A program made the translations under genes and the position numbers. The notes beneath the pieces are model-generated. The model had not been told where the DNA came from and did no database searches. It was given only the letters and a program-made list of their open reading frames with translations. Below, piece after piece: positions 9,278 to 19,563 of a stretch of 64,000 nt of DNA (within the stretch, counting starts at the first letter, position 1; each line of letters starts with the position of its first letter). Source of the stretch: Vibrio injensis (GTDB lineage Bacteria; Pseudomonadota; Gammaproteobacteria; Enterobacterales; Vibrionaceae); the NCBI RefSeq assembly GCF_001895205.1, contig NZ_BDJF01000016.1, positions 186,001-250,000 on the forward strand, given 5' to 3'.

Positions 9278-10266
9278 TGCCTCTGTTAGATATTCGCCAT
9301 CTCACAATTGAAATTGATACGCCGCAGGGATTAGTGAAAGCCGTAGATCGGATGAGCTTAACCATGAATGAAGGCGAGATTCGGGGCTTAGTGGGTGAGT
9401 CTGGATCAGGTAAAAGCTTAGTCGCTAAAGCGATTGTAGGTGTGAGCAAAGATAACTGGCGTATTACCGCCGATAGGATGCGTCTTGGTAATATTGACCT
9501 ACTTCAACTGACACCACGTGAGCGCAGACGAGTCATCGCTCGTGACATTGCCATGATTTTTCAAGAACCCTCTACCTGTCTTGATCCTTCTGATAAGGTG
9601 GGTGAACAGTTAATTGAGTCAATTCCTTTTCGCACTTTTGAAGGGCGTTGGTGGGAGCGATTTACTTGGCGAAAAAAGCAAGCCATTGCTTTGCTGCATA
9701 AAGTCGGTATCAAAGACCATCGTAAAATCATGGCAAGCTATCCTTATGAACTAACCGATGGTGAATGCCAAAAAGTGATGATTGCCATGGCTATCGCGGC
9801 AAAACCGAAATTACTGATCGCCGATGAACCGACAAATGACTTAGACCCCATTACTCAGTCACAAATCTTGCGTTTACTCAGTCGAATGAACCAAGTCAAT
9901 AATACCTCTATTTTGTTAGTCGGCCATGACTTAACCACCATTACCCAATGGGCAACCCGCATCACTGTTATGTATTGCGGTCAATCCGTGGAATCCGCCG
10001 ATACACCTAAGATCATGACTGAACCTAAGCACCCTTATACCGTTGCGCTTCTCAAAGCGATGCCCGATTTCAGTGACTGGATCCCTCACAAACAGAAACT
10101 GCAATCATTGCCAGGCTCCATTCCCCCGTTACAGCATTTACCTATTGGCTGTCGCTTAGGGCCCCGTTGTCCGTATGCTCAGCGTCAATGTGTCGAAGTC
10201 CCGGCCACTCGGTTTATCAAAAGCCATAAATTCGCCTGTCATTTTCCACTGAATATGGAGTCATAA
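9277..10266 (+). CDS. sapD: Sap transporter ATPase SapD
   Basis: 329 residues, an ABC ATPase of the oligopeptide family. Walker A is GESGSGKS near residues 40-47, Q-loop FQEP near 96, and Walker B LLIADEP near 182-188, followed by the D-loop and a histidine switch (VGHD). The signature reads ELTDGECQK instead of LSGGQ. The same departure is a feature of enterobacterial SapD, so it is not a local mutation. The C-terminal oligopeptide-transporter extension is present, with cysteines in the block [15 protein letters not shown]. It acts with SapF to power the transporter. Confidence 0.93.
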   Translation: MPLLDIRHLTIEIDTPQGLVKAVDRMSLTMNEGEIRGLVGESGSGKSLVAKAIVGVSKDNWRITADRMRLGNIDLLQLTPRERRRVIARDIAMIFQEPSTCLDPSDKVGEQLIESIPFRTFEGRWWERFTWRKKQAIALLHKVGIKDHRKIMASYPYELTDGECQKVMIAMAIAAKPKLLIADEPTNDLDPITQSQILRLLSRMNQVNNTSILLVGHDLTTITQWATRITVMYCGQSVESADTPKIMTEPKHPYTVALLKAMPDFSDWIPHKQKLQSLPGSIPPLQHLPIGCRLGPRCPYAQRQCVEVPATRFIKSHKFACHFPLNMES

Positions 10267-10268
10267 GC

Positions 10269-11057
10269 ATGAGCGCTTCACTGCTAGAAGTTCATCAATT
10301 ATCCAAAGATTTTGTGAACCGCTCAGGGTTGTTTCGTAAAACTATTCATCATGCCGTTAAACCGGTAAGTTTTAGTTTAGAGGCTGGACAAACCATCGGT
10401 TTCATCGGTCAAAATGGCTCAGGAAAATCGACCCTAGCACGTATGTTAGCTGGCGTAGTAGAGCCATCAGGCGGCGATATTTTTGTTAATGGCGAGCGTT
10501 TGGCGCATCAAGATTACAGTACACGTTGCAAATTAATTCGGATGATTTTTCAAGATCCAAATACCTCGCTAAATCCGCGCCTACAAATAGGTCGAATTTT
10601 AGAAGGCCCACTGAAACGTAACACCAGCATGACACCAGAAGCACGAATGAATCGCGTAAGAGACACTTTGCTGCGCGTAGGACTACTTCCTGAACATGCT
10701 TACTTTTATCCACAAATGTTAGCCACCGGGCAAAAACAGCGGGTTTGTTTGGCTCGGGCGCTGATTTTACAACCTTCGGTGATCATTGCTGATGAAGCGT
10801 TAAACGGTCTAGACATGGCTATGCGCTCACAAATCATCAACCTTTTCTTAGAGTTACAGGAAGAAATGGGCGTCTCTTTTATTTATGTTTCACAACATAT
10901 TGGCATTGTTAAACATATCACGGATAAAATCATGGTCATGCATGAGGGTGAAGTTGTTGAGTCAGGTGACACTTTACAAGTCTTAGCTGATCCTCAGCAC
11001 CCCATCACTCAACGGATGATTGAAAGCCATTTTCAAAAAGCACCGAACTTTAAGTAA
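10269..11057 (+). CDS. sapF: Sap transporter ATPase SapF
   Basis: 262 residues, the second ABC ATPase of the operon. Walker A is GQNGSGKST near residues 47-55 and Walker B VIIADEAL near 169-176. The signature position reads MLATGQKQR, close to the APGQKQR of enterobacterial SapF and again not canonical LSGGQ. In the D-loop region NGLD is seen. It starts two bases after sapD and is the last gene of the operon; the hairpin at 11128-11153 ends it. SapD and SapF probably form the heterodimeric motor. Confidence 0.93.
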   Translation: MSASLLEVHQLSKDFVNRSGLFRKTIHHAVKPVSFSLEAGQTIGFIGQNGSGKSTLARMLAGVVEPSGGDIFVNGERLAHQDYSTRCKLIRMIFQDPNTSLNPRLQIGRILEGPLKRNTSMTPEARMNRVRDTLLRVGLLPEHAYFYPQMLATGQKQRVCLARALILQPSVIIADEALNGLDMAMRSQIINLFLELQEEMGVSFIYVSQHIGIVKHITDKIMVMHEGEVVESGDTLQVLADPQHPITQRMIESHFQKAPNFK

Positions 11058-11127
11058 CGGCTTAACGGATAACATAAAGTAGTATTTAACTGTGGTGATC
11101 CCTGATGGAATACCCTCTCGAATAAGA

Positions 11128-11153
11128 CAAAGGCCCAAATTATTGGGCCTTTG
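11128..11153. terminator. Bidirectional terminator between sapF and the DUF2750 gene
   Basis: Perfect 11-bp inverted repeat, CAAAGGCCCAA and TTGGGCCTTTG, around the loop ATTA. It is followed by TTCTCTC on the plus strand and a T-containing stretch on the minus strand. It lies between two convergent genes. Confidence 0.8.
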
Positions 11154-11170
11154 TTCTCTCTATCATAGTA

Positions 11171-11557
11171 TTAAGCAGACTTTTGTTTGCCCAATTCTCT
11201 ATCAAATTCATCGGGAAATAAAACTACCCCTTCTTCATTCTCATTCGGACAAACTACAACCGAAAGATCATCATCTGCCAATCCAGGGGTCCAGCGACTA
11301 CGCCATTGATTAAGAGGAATCGACTGCGCTTCACACTCGGCCCACTCACCAGTGGCCCACGCCTCAGCTAACTCACGATGTGGCCAAACGGGCACGCACT
11401 CTTCGTCTTCAGTATTGAGCATCACACAGCCATCTTGATCTTTTAAAATCCAGATTTGCTGATTGGCCACAATATGTTTAAGACAATACGTTAAACGTTG
11501 TTCAGAATCATACTGATTGACGGCCGCGATTTGTTCGGCACTAAGTGAATTAGACAT
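11171..11557 (-). CDS. DUF2750-family conserved protein
   Basis: 128 residues from the ATG at 11557, which has GGAGT six bases upstream; a longer reading to 11584 lacks support. The protein is acidic, with no signal peptide or membrane segment, so it is likely cytosolic. The blocks VWPHRELAEAWATGEWAEC and a C-terminal VLFPDEFDREL resemble the uncharacterised DUF2750 family. No catalytic motif is visible and the function is unknown. It stands alone, convergent with sapF. The family call comes from pattern memory and is moderately secure. Confidence 0.7.
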   Translation of the reverse strand: MSNSLSAEQIAAVNQYDSEQRLTYCLKHIVANQQIWILKDQDGCVMLNTEDEECVPVWPHRELAEAWATGEWAECEAQSIPLNQWRSRWTPGLADDDLSVVVCPNENEEGVVLFPDEFDRELGKQKSA

Positions 11558-11798
11558 AATATACTCCGCTTTTTTTAAGCCCAAAATGATACCGTAATTT
11601 CATCATTACACCAGCTCCGTTTGCGCCGCCACGACAATATCACATTCATACTCATCGCTGCCGCTGCACCTTAGCCGAGCTATCACTGCACGAATATCGT
11701 GCATCATTTATACTAAAAATCATTCAGTTAATGTTACGCACTGAGTTTGAAAGCACTTATCCACAGAAAATGTGGATAACCAACCAAACGATAAAAAC

Positions 11799-12641
11799 CT
11801 ACTCTTTGAGATAAATTAACCAATACCAAATCCCCACAAACACACCACCACCGACAATATTGCCCAAGGTGACAGGAATTAAGTTATCGACAATAAAGTT
11901 CATCATGGTTAAGTCCGCATACTGAGCAACATTTGCTCCAGTCATCTGCCAGAAAGCCTCAGGAGCCACATATTTGATACCAATCGCTAATGGCACTTGG
12001 TACATGTTCGCAATACAGTGTTCAAACCCCGAAGAAACAAACATCGCCACGGGTAAAATCAGCACCATAACTTTATCTGTTAAAGAGCGAGCGCTAAAAG
12101 TCATCCATACGGCTAAACAGACCAAAATATTGCACATCAACCCAAGTGAAAAAGCCTGTAAAAAATCATGATGAAGCTTATGCTCAGCAATCGCCATCGC
12201 ATTGAGCCCCAATTGCCCACCATCGTCCATAAACTGTTTGGTTGATAACATGATCGCTACGAGTAACACTGAACCACATAAATTACCAAAATAGACCACG
12301 ATCCAGTTTTTAACTAACTGTGGCCAAGAAATTTTCCCACTCGCTTTAGCGACCAAGGTTAACACCGAGCTAGTAAAGAGCTCTCCCCCCGTGATCACCA
12401 CCAAAATCAATCCCAGACTGAAGGCGATTCCTCCGATAAGCTTAGCAATACCGTAGGGAATGTCTTGTGCGCCAGTGGTTACTACGGTGTAAAACACAAA
12501 AGCGATACCGATGTGAATGCCAGCAGAAATCGCCAACAAAAACGATTTATACATAGGTTTAGTGGCTTTGCTTTCTCCAGTGACGGCAGCACGTTCCGCC
12601 ATTTGTGGGGGAAGCAAAGAGTCGAATTGGTTCAGATCCAT
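11799..12641 (-). CDS. Formate/nitrite channel, FocA-like
   Basis: 280 residues from the ATG at 12641; a longer frame to 12710 needs a TTG start and adds a non-homologous tail. The N-terminal MDLNQFDSLLPPQMAERAAVTG resembles the FocA family start. Six membrane helices follow, with the family blocks GGELFTSSVL and an AMFVSSGFEHCIANM segment that supplies the half-helix and central histidine of the pore (H209 in E. coli FocA). Pentameric channels of this family move formate, and some move nitrite. No pfl gene is adjacent, so the exact anion is inferred only from overall similarity. I saw no FNR-box palindrome upstream. Confidence 0.85.
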   Translation of the reverse strand: MDLNQFDSLLPPQMAERAAVTGESKATKPMYKSFLLAISAGIHIGIAFVFYTVVTTGAQDIPYGIAKLIGGIAFSLGLILVVITGGELFTSSVLTLVAKASGKISWPQLVKNWIVVYFGNLCGSVLLVAIMLSTKQFMDDGGQLGLNAMAIAEHKLHHDFLQAFSLGLMCNILVCLAVWMTFSARSLTDKVMVLILPVAMFVSSGFEHCIANMYQVPLAIGIKYVAPEAFWQMTGANVAQYADLTMMNFIVDNLIPVTLGNIVGGGVFVGIWYWLIYLKE

Positions 12642-12892
12642 AATTAATGTTACATTTTGATACAGGTAAAAAGAGTGGCGGATAATCGCTCTATTTCCTT
12701 TTTTGTTCAAGGGGTATTATGGCCGTTTACTAAAAATGTTTTACATCCCGATGCATGCCGCTTTTTCTCGGTCCTTGAACTGGATAAAAAAAGCCCATAA
12801 TGGATTAAGATAACAGTTCTCTATGTTTATGATTGCGTCTTTTTCTTTCGCCGATTAAGGTGAATTTAAATCAACCATAGTAAGGGTTTACG

Positions 12893-13129
12893 ATGAAATT
12901 TTCTCCACAGCACCTAGACGAGTTAAATCTGCTGATTCAATTTGATGTCAGCAGCGCAGCAACGGGTATCAAGGTACACAGCGATGCTCCAGATGCACTC
13001 CAAGCCGCAGCTAAACGGCTTCACGAAAAGGGCTTATGCAGCTTACCGGATGGTGGCTATTTAACTCACGAAGGGATTGAAATGGCTGAACTTACTCAAC
13101 GTCTTTTGCATGTGTTAACTCACGCTTAA
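12893..13129 (+). CDS. Small conserved protein, TIGR02647 type
   Basis: 78 residues beginning MKFSPQHLDELNLLIQFD, with AAGGG eight bases before the ATG. The sequence resembles the short TIGR02647 family, often described only as a conserved hypothetical protein. It ends in a helix-rich segment (LTHEGIEMAELTQRLLHVL) that could be part of a winged-helix-like fold, but no DNA contact residues can be claimed. It lies between the divergent focA-like gene and the SDR gene on its own strand. The function is unknown. Confidence 0.7.
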   Translation: MKFSPQHLDELNLLIQFDVSSAATGIKVHSDAPDALQAAAKRLHEKGLCSLPDGGYLTHEGIEMAELTQRLLHVLTHA

Positions 13130-13256
13130 TCTTCTTCCATCAAACCATGCGATAATAACGTTAACTTTCAGTTCATCATTCACGATGGTTTTGGGGTTAA
13201 CGCTATTGTCCTCTCAGTGACAAGCTCTCTAACACCCCCTACCAATAGGTAATCGT

Positions 13257-14087
13257 ATGCAACGTATCGCCATTATCGGTGCAGGTTGGCTGGGCCAACC
13301 ACTGATTCAACATCTCAAGCAACAAAATTATTACGTTTGTGCCAGCCGCACCAATCTATCAGGTGTCGAGCAATTGCACACACAAGGTGTGGATGGTTTT
13401 GTTTGTCAATTACCAGAAGCCTCTAGACTTGCCGAAGAATTACTGACCTTTCGTTGCGATGCGTTGATTGGCTGCTTTCCTCCCGGTTTTCGCAAAGGTC
13501 AAGGCAGCGATTATCACACAAGCTGGCAAGCTTTAGTTCATGCGGCACAACAAGCGGGTATTCGCAAAATCATCATGATCAGCTCAACCAGTGTTTATCC
13601 TGACCAAGCACAAACGATGCGTGAAGAAGATGCCTCTTTAGTTCAGTGTGAACAAAACCCTATGTTTTCAGAGAAAGCCAAAATCATGCTATGCGCCGAA
13701 CAAGCCGTGATCGATAGCGGTATCGAGTATGCTATTTTGCGTTGCAGCGGGTTAATCGGTCCCAATCGTCACCCCGCTCGCTTTGCGGCTCGTCTTTCTC
13801 AAGTCAGCGATCAGGCGCCCGCCAATATGGTCCATCAATACGATGTATTACAAGCGATTACTTTTGCGCTGACGGAGATTAGCAACCAGATTGTTAATGT
13901 CACCACACCGACAACCGTTAATAAAGCCGAGTTTTACCGAGCGGCTTTGTCTGCAGTCCAATCGTCTCATCCTTTACCACCGATTGTTCATTTACCAGAT
14001 AAACGAATTGTCAGTGATAAGCTGATCACGATGGGATTTCATTTTCACTACGCTAATACATTAGAGGCGCTGCACGGTTATGAGTAA
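13257..14087 (+). CDS. NAD(P)-binding epimerase/dehydratase-like protein (extended SDR)
   Basis: 276 residues with an N-terminal Rossmann motif, IIGAGWLGQPL (residues 5-15), a TSVYP block near 115-119 and weak similarity to YeeZ-type SDR proteins. The canonical YxxxK is not clear: after TSVYP the conserved segment reads FSEKAKIMLCAEQAVI, so the enzyme may be an atypical or inactive SDR. AGGT lies six bases upstream of the ATG. The next gene overlaps it by eight bases, forming a two-gene unit. Substrate unknown. Confidence 0.75.
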   Translation: MQRIAIIGAGWLGQPLIQHLKQQNYYVCASRTNLSGVEQLHTQGVDGFVCQLPEASRLAEELLTFRCDALIGCFPPGFRKGQGSDYHTSWQALVHAAQQAGIRKIIMISSTSVYPDQAQTMREEDASLVQCEQNPMFSEKAKIMLCAEQAVIDSGIEYAILRCSGLIGPNRHPARFAARLSQVSDQAPANMVHQYDVLQAITFALTEISNQIVNVTTPTTVNKAEFYRAALSAVQSSHPLPPIVHLPDKRIVSDKLITMGFHFHYANTLEALHGYE

Positions 14088-14709
14088 ACGTCTTTATCAA
14101 CATTTAGAAACTCTGTGGCAGTTTATGCAGATGAAACACGAGTTAAAATCTGCGGATGTCATCATTGTTCCAGGTAGCAATGATATACGCGTTGCCGAAG
14201 TCGCTGCAGATTTATATCAAAAGGGCTTGGCACCTTGGGTATTATTCTCTGGTGATAAAGGGCGTTTTACGGAAGATTTATTTGAGTACAGTGAAGCAGA
14301 AACCTTCGCGATGGTCGCTAAAGAGTGCGGCTTACCCAGTTCTGCAATCTTATTAGAAACTCAAGCGACCCATAGTGGTGAGAACGTGTGTTTGAGTCAT
14401 CAATTACTTAGTGAGAAAGGTATTCAGGCTCAACGTTTACTGATTGTGCATAAGCCATATATGGAGCGGCGCGCTTTCGCGACCTTTACTAAACAATGGC
14501 CAGCAACGTTGACGTCTTTGCAAGTGACCTCTTCTGGCGGAGATTTTTTTGATTACTTGACTGAATCCCTGACACTCGATGTAGTACTCCATGCCTTACT
14601 GGACGATTTTCAACGTTTGTTGGATTACCCAGCACGAGGTTTTCAGATCCCACAACCGATCCCCGATGAAGTGCAGCAAGCTTATCAAACCCTTAAGCGG
14701 TTGTTTTAA
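14080..14709 (+). CDS. YdcF-like DUF218 protein
   Basis: 209 residues. The block VIIVPGSNDIRVAEVAADLYQKG, then WVLFSGDKG and TQATHSGENVCLSHQLL, is the DUF218 (ElyC/SanA/YdcF) fold. Unlike ElyC at 31440 it has no membrane anchor, so it should be cytosolic like E. coli YdcF, which binds S-adenosylmethionine in a crystal structure; its reaction is unknown. Its start lies inside the preceding SDR gene (eight-base overlap), which suggests a shared pathway. A hairpin at 14721-14746 ends the unit. Confidence 0.8.
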   Translation: MSKRLYQHLETLWQFMQMKHELKSADVIIVPGSNDIRVAEVAADLYQKGLAPWVLFSGDKGRFTEDLFEYSEAETFAMVAKECGLPSSAILLETQATHSGENVCLSHQLLSEKGIQAQRLLIVHKPYMERRAFATFTKQWPATLTSLQVTSSGGDFFDYLTESLTLDVVLHALLDDFQRLLDYPARGFQIPQPIPDEVQQAYQTLKRLF

Positions 14710-14720
14710 ACATTCATGAT

Positions 14721-14746
14721 TAGGGGCAAATGAAGACTTGCCCCTA
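14721..14746. terminator. Bidirectional hairpin between the DUF218 gene and tdk
   Basis: Perfect 9-bp inverted repeat TAGGGGCAA and TTGCCCCTA around an 8-base loop, between convergent genes. There is no long T-run. Confidence 0.55.
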
Positions 14747-14789
14747 GTCTATTGAGATGATTGACTGCAAAGAATGTCGTGAATAGAAC

Positions 14790-15368
14790 TCAACGCCCAA
14801 GCGCTTGTTTATAGTGCTGACGGCATACCGAGACATAGCGATCATTACCACCAATATCGACTTGGTCACCTTCGCTAATCGCATTACCTTGTTCATCAGT
14901 CCGAATAACCATGTTCGCCTTGCGCCCACAGTGACAAATGGTTTTCAATTCAATCAGTTTATCCGCCCACGATAACAGATATTTACTGCCTTCGAATAAC
15001 TCACCGAGAAAGTCAGTGCGTAAACCGTAACACAGCACTGGAATATCTAATTTATCAACCACTTCCGTTAATTGATAAACCTGTTCACGAGTTAAAAACT
15101 GGCATTCATCAACCAGAACACAATGCCGTTTCTGCTCAGTATTTAATTGAGTGATCGCTTGCAATAAATCGGTGGTGTCATCAAACAAATGAGCATCGGC
15201 TTCAAGACCAATACGCGAGCTGACCTTGCCAACACCAAAGCGATTATCAATCGCGGCGGTAAAAATCACCGGAGTCATACCCCGCTCTTGGTAGTTAAAC
15301 GACGATTGCAATAAGGTGGTTGATTTACCCGCGTTCATTGCGGAGTAATAAAAATACATCTGAGCCAA
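14790..15368 (-). CDS. tdk: Thymidine kinase
   Basis: 192 residues; phosphorylates thymidine to dTMP in the salvage pathway. The P-loop is SAMNAGKST near residues 8-16, Walker B is LVDECQFL near 85-92, and the zinc lasso uses C146, C148 (CHCG) with a later Cys near 183. The likely start is TTG at 15368, since the resulting [16 protein letters not shown] matches the [16 protein letters not shown] opening of E. coli Tdk and an AGGA lies ten bases upstream. Starting at the ATG at 15359 would lose three conserved residues. Single gene, convergent with the DUF218 gene. Confidence 0.95.
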   Translation of the reverse strand: MAQMYFYYSAMNAGKSTTLLQSSFNYQERGMTPVIFTAAIDNRFGVGKVSSRIGLEADAHLFDDTTDLLQAITQLNTEQKRHCVLVDECQFLTREQVYQLTEVVDKLDIPVLCYGLRTDFLGELFEGSKYLLSWADKLIELKTICHCGRKANMVIRTDEQGNAISEGDQVDIGGNDRYVSVCRQHYKQALGR

Positions 15369-15485
15369 CGGAGAGGTTTCCTATTAAAACTAAAAAGCGC
15401 GCCATTGTAGCAAACCATCATCAAATGTGGACGCTTATTAGCAATGAGGGTGCTTTTCGATAGATTAAAGGCGAATGTCTACGAT

Positions 15486-15510
15486 AAAAAAGGGCGGCCA
15501 AAGCCACCCT
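15486..15510 (-). terminator. Intrinsic terminator of aspS
   Basis: On the minus strand GGGTGGC, loop TTTG, GCCGCCC, then six T, with one G-U pair in the stem. It lies 26-50 bases past the aspS stop. Confidence 0.8.
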
Positions 15511-15535
15511 CTTATTATTATTAACCGATCATCGT

Positions 15536-17311
15536 TTACTGTGCTTTTTCTTTAGCTGCCGTCACGGTAATCGCTAATTCTTCAAGGGCTGCAGGGTTAG
15601 CCACACTTGGCGCATCCGTCAATAAACAAGCCGCGGCGGTCGTTTTCGGGAAAGCAATCACATCACGGATGTTTTCCGTTCCACACAACAGCATCACTAA
15701 ACGGTCTAAGCCAAATGCAAGACCAGCGTGTGGTGGTGTGCCGTATTTTAGTGCATCTAACAAGAAACCAAACTTCAAACGTTGCTCATGCTCATCAATA
15801 CCCAGCAAATCAAATACCGCTGATTGCATGGTCGCATCATGAATACGAACAGAGCCACCACCAACTTCATAACCGTTTAAGACCATATCGTAAGCATTAG
15901 ACAATGCATTACTTGGGCTAGCTTTTAATTCTTCTGCCGTCATATTCAACGGTGCAGTGAATGGGTGGTGCATCGCCGCAACATTGCCTTCGCTGTCGGT
16001 TTCAAACATAGGGAAGTCAACAACCCACAATGGTGCCCAAGTTGCCCCGTTGGTGATGGCCAAATCTTTGCCTATTTTAAGACGTAAAGCACCCATCGCT
16101 TCCGCGACAACATTGGCATTATCTGCGCCAAAAAGAATGATGTCGCCATTCTCTGCTTGAGTACGCTCAATAATAGTTTGCACAATCTCTGCATTTAGGA
16201 ATTTAGCGACTGGCGATTGGATACCCTCAAAACCAGCAGCGCGATCATTAACTTTCAACCACGCTAAACCTTTCGCGCCATAAATAGCAACAAACGCGGT
16301 GTATTCGTCAATTTGCTTACGCGATAGTGCTGCACCACCAGGTACGCGAAGCGCAGCAACGCGGCCTTTTTCATCATTGGCAGGACCAGAGAAAACTTTA
16401 AAATCGACGTCTTTCAGTAAATCTGCGACATCAACCAGTTCCATTGGGTTACGCAAATCAGGCTTATCACTACCAAAACGACGAATCGCTTCGCTATACG
16501 GCATGACTGGGAACTCACCCAAATCAACATCCAATAGTTCTAGCCACATCTCACGAATCATTTTCTCAGTTACAGCGCGCACTTGATCCGCCGTCATAAA
16601 TGAGGTTTCAATATCGATTTGAGTAAATTCTGGTTGGCGATCGGCACGTAAGTCTTCATCACGGAAACACTTAACGATTTGATAATAGCGGTCAAAGCCA
16701 GACATCATCAGTAACTGTTTGAATAACTGAGGAGACTGAGGTAGCGCATAAAAACTGCCTTTGTGCACTCGACTTGGGACAAGATAGTCACGCGCACCTT
16801 CTGGTGTCGCTTTGGTCAATACTGGTGTTTCAATGTCTAAGAAACCATGTGTATCAAGGAAGCGACGGACAAAACTTGACGCTTTAGCTCGTAACTTAAT
16901 CCGATCGCTCATCTCTGGACGACGCAGATCTAAATAACGGTATTTGAGACGCTGCTCTTCCGAATTCTTTTGATTAGAATCTAAAGGTAAAGCTTCAGAG
17001 CGGTTGATGATCTGTAAGTCTTTAGCCAGCACTTCCACTGCGCCCGTTGCCATATCTTGATTGATTTGACTGTCTGGACGAGCGCGGACTTCACCGGTTA
17101 ATTTAATGCAGAACTCATTACGTACTTGGTTTGCGATGTTAAATACATCCACCATATCGGGGTCGACAACAACCTGAACGATACCTTCACGATCTCGCAT
17201 ATCAATAAAAATCAGACCGCCTAAATCACGACGGCGGTTAACCCAACCGCAAAGTTCTACTGTTTGTCCAACAAGGGACTTGTTCAGGTGACCACAATAA
17301 TGGCTACGCAT
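15536..17311 (-). CDS. aspS: Aspartyl-tRNA synthetase
   Basis: 591 residues, the length of bacterial AspRS. Order: N-terminal OB-fold anticodon-binding domain (residues 1-105, with [21 protein letters not shown]), the class II catalytic core with motif 2 ([18 protein letters not shown] near 217-234), the inserted GAD domain of bacterial AspRS at about 280-430, and motif 3 ([15 protein letters not shown] near 531-545). It charges tRNA-Asp. The gene is monocistronic, with its own terminator at 15486-15510. A 7-bp hairpin (17352-17374) lies upstream in its probable leader. Confidence 0.98.
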   Translation of the reverse strand: MRSHYCGHLNKSLVGQTVELCGWVNRRRDLGGLIFIDMRDREGIVQVVVDPDMVDVFNIANQVRNEFCIKLTGEVRARPDSQINQDMATGAVEVLAKDLQIINRSEALPLDSNQKNSEEQRLKYRYLDLRRPEMSDRIKLRAKASSFVRRFLDTHGFLDIETPVLTKATPEGARDYLVPSRVHKGSFYALPQSPQLFKQLLMMSGFDRYYQIVKCFRDEDLRADRQPEFTQIDIETSFMTADQVRAVTEKMIREMWLELLDVDLGEFPVMPYSEAIRRFGSDKPDLRNPMELVDVADLLKDVDFKVFSGPANDEKGRVAALRVPGGAALSRKQIDEYTAFVAIYGAKGLAWLKVNDRAAGFEGIQSPVAKFLNAEIVQTIIERTQAENGDIILFGADNANVVAEAMGALRLKIGKDLAITNGATWAPLWVVDFPMFETDSEGNVAAMHHPFTAPLNMTAEELKASPSNALSNAYDMVLNGYEVGGGSVRIHDATMQSAVFDLLGIDEHEQRLKFGFLLDALKYGTPPHAGLAFGLDRLVMLLCGTENIRDVIAFPKTTAAACLLTDAPSVANPAALEELAITVTAAKEKAQ

Positions 17312-17633
17312 AATGAAATTCCCAACCTCTATTTAATTCATCTTATTCCTAGCCGCAGAGCATCTCGCTGCGGCGCATGATTCCATTTATACGCTGAAAA
17401 AAGTTGAAAATCGACCTTCCAGAATACAATTTTGCTGTGTTTTCCTCTGCCCTGCTTTTTCCGTACAATAATCAAGCAAAATATGCACAAAGCATCGACA
17501 GTAATAAAATTGGCGCTGATTATAACGCTAAAATAACGTATTCTTCAAAGAACTCATGCTCGCCGACAAGAAAAACCTCATCAGCGCAGAGATACCTCTA
17601 TCACTGGAAGTCAAAAGAGTACAAATAGTGACA
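17312..17633. other. Divergent intergenic region between aspS and the DUF72 gene
   Basis: About 320 bases without a supported gene. A hairpin with arms GCCGCAG (17352-17358) and CTGCGGC (17368-17374) falls 41-63 bases upstream of the aspS start codon, within its likely 5' leader. The remainder is AT-rich and presumably holds both promoters. The frame from 17556 is only an upstream extension of the DUF72 gene. Confidence 0.4.
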
Positions 17634-18536
17634 ATGACAAACTTACCATTACGTCTAGGACTGACCCTATGGTCACACGCTGGTTGGCAAGGGCGTTTTT
17701 ATCCTTCTGGTAGTTCAGCGGCCGATCGTTTAGCGCACTACGCAACCGTTTTTCACACCGTCGAAGGTAATACGACGTTTTATGCGTCGCCCTCGCCACA
17801 AACGGTGAATAATTGGCGAGCCGCAACTCATGACCATTTTCGGTTTACATTTAAGCTACCGAAAAGTATTACCCATCAGCATCAGCTGGTTGGATGCCAA
17901 GGCGAACTCAAACAGTTTTTACAATTAATGGCTCCACTGCATCAGCGAATTGGTTTATGGACCATACAACTGCCGGCTTCGTTTAGTGCCGTGCATTTTG
18001 GTCATTTACAAAAGTTTTGCCGTTATTTCCCCAAAGATTTCCCATTAGCGGTAGAAGTACGTCATCGTGACTATTTTGCCAAAGGTGAGGAAGAGCGCCG
18101 TTTTAACCAATGGCTGATTGAACAGGGAATCAATCGAATTATTATGGATAGCCGCCCTGTTTTTGCTGCCGAGCCAAGCAATGAAACGATTATTGATGCA
18201 CAAAAGAAAAAGCCGAAAGTACCCGTCCACGCATTAGCCACGGCCGATAACCCCATGATTCGCTTTATCGGCCATCCTGATTTAACCGCGAATTACGCTT
18301 TTTTTAAGCCTTGGCTACAAAAGTTACCTCAATGGATCGCCGCCGGAAAACAACCCTATCTGATGATTCATACGCCAGATAATTTTTACGCTCCAGAACT
18401 TGCCGTTGATTTATATCAACAGCTACAAACCCGTCTTCGCCATGCACTTCTCAACGAAAGCGCTGCCAATCAAACGGTGTTACCAGACTTAACTGCTTTT
18501 CCTGCCCAAAATAGTCAGCAAATGTCGATTTTTTGA
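17634..18536 (+). CDS. DUF72-family protein (YecE-like)
   Basis: 300 residues from the ATG at 17634. The protein opens with RLGLTLWSHAGWQGRFYPSGSS and has HYATVFHTVEGNTTFYASPS near residues 41-60 and FRFTFKLPKSITH near 77-89. It also has a LAVEVRHRDYF block near 136-146. These are typical of DUF72, a TIM-barrel family of unknown function represented by E. coli YecE. In E. coli yecE also precedes cmoA and cmoB at a short distance, as here. A GTG at 17628 in the same frame is an alternative start. Confidence 0.85.
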   Translation: MTNLPLRLGLTLWSHAGWQGRFYPSGSSAADRLAHYATVFHTVEGNTTFYASPSPQTVNNWRAATHDHFRFTFKLPKSITHQHQLVGCQGELKQFLQLMAPLHQRIGLWTIQLPASFSAVHFGHLQKFCRYFPKDFPLAVEVRHRDYFAKGEEERRFNQWLIEQGINRIIMDSRPVFAAEPSNETIIDAQKKKPKVPVHALATADNPMIRFIGHPDLTANYAFFKPWLQKLPQWIAAGKQPYLMIHTPDNFYAPELAVDLYQQLQTRLRHALLNESAANQTVLPDLTAFPAQNSQQMSIF

Positions 18537-18718
18537 CGACACCTTGTGACCCACTCTGGGTATATAATGACAGGCCATCAAATTTTTCATAAAATGCCTC
18601 ACTTTTTTATCCAACCAGTCACTTTATTCCTCATTATTAACGAGGCTATGCCTACTACGTAATAAAGTTCGTAATAAGGTTATAGTTATAAAGGACAGGT
18701 GAAATCAAGCGTGCATAA

Positions 18719-19456
<738 letters not shown>

Positions 19457-19506
19457 CTGAATCGTACTTTGTGGGATTACCTCAAATAACCAGCACGCTT
19501 TTTCCT

Positions 19507-19535
19507 TCATGGTAGATATGGGTTCTCTACCATGA
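19507..19535. repeat. Inverted repeat in the cmoA-cmoB gap
   Basis: Perfect 10-bp arms TCATGGTAGA (19507-19516) and TCTACCATGA (19526-19535) with a 9-base loop. There is no T-run after it on the plus strand, so it is a poor intrinsic terminator. It may be a processing or stabilising hairpin, or a protein-binding site. Confidence 0.6.
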
Positions 19536-19563
19536 GGTTTGTACTCATTAGGAATAGATAATT

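Noticed and set aside
9277..11057. Non-canonical ABC signatures in SapD and SapF, considered as inactivating changes
   Set aside because: Enterobacterial SapD and SapF have the same departures (LTDGECQK and GQKQR), so this is a family trait.
11092..11313. 73-codon plus-strand frame after sapF
   Set aside because: It crosses the bidirectional terminator and is antisense to the DUF2750 gene.
12642..12892. Search for an FNR box (TTGAT-N4-ATCAA) upstream of the focA-like gene
   Set aside because: No acceptable match was seen by eye on either strand.
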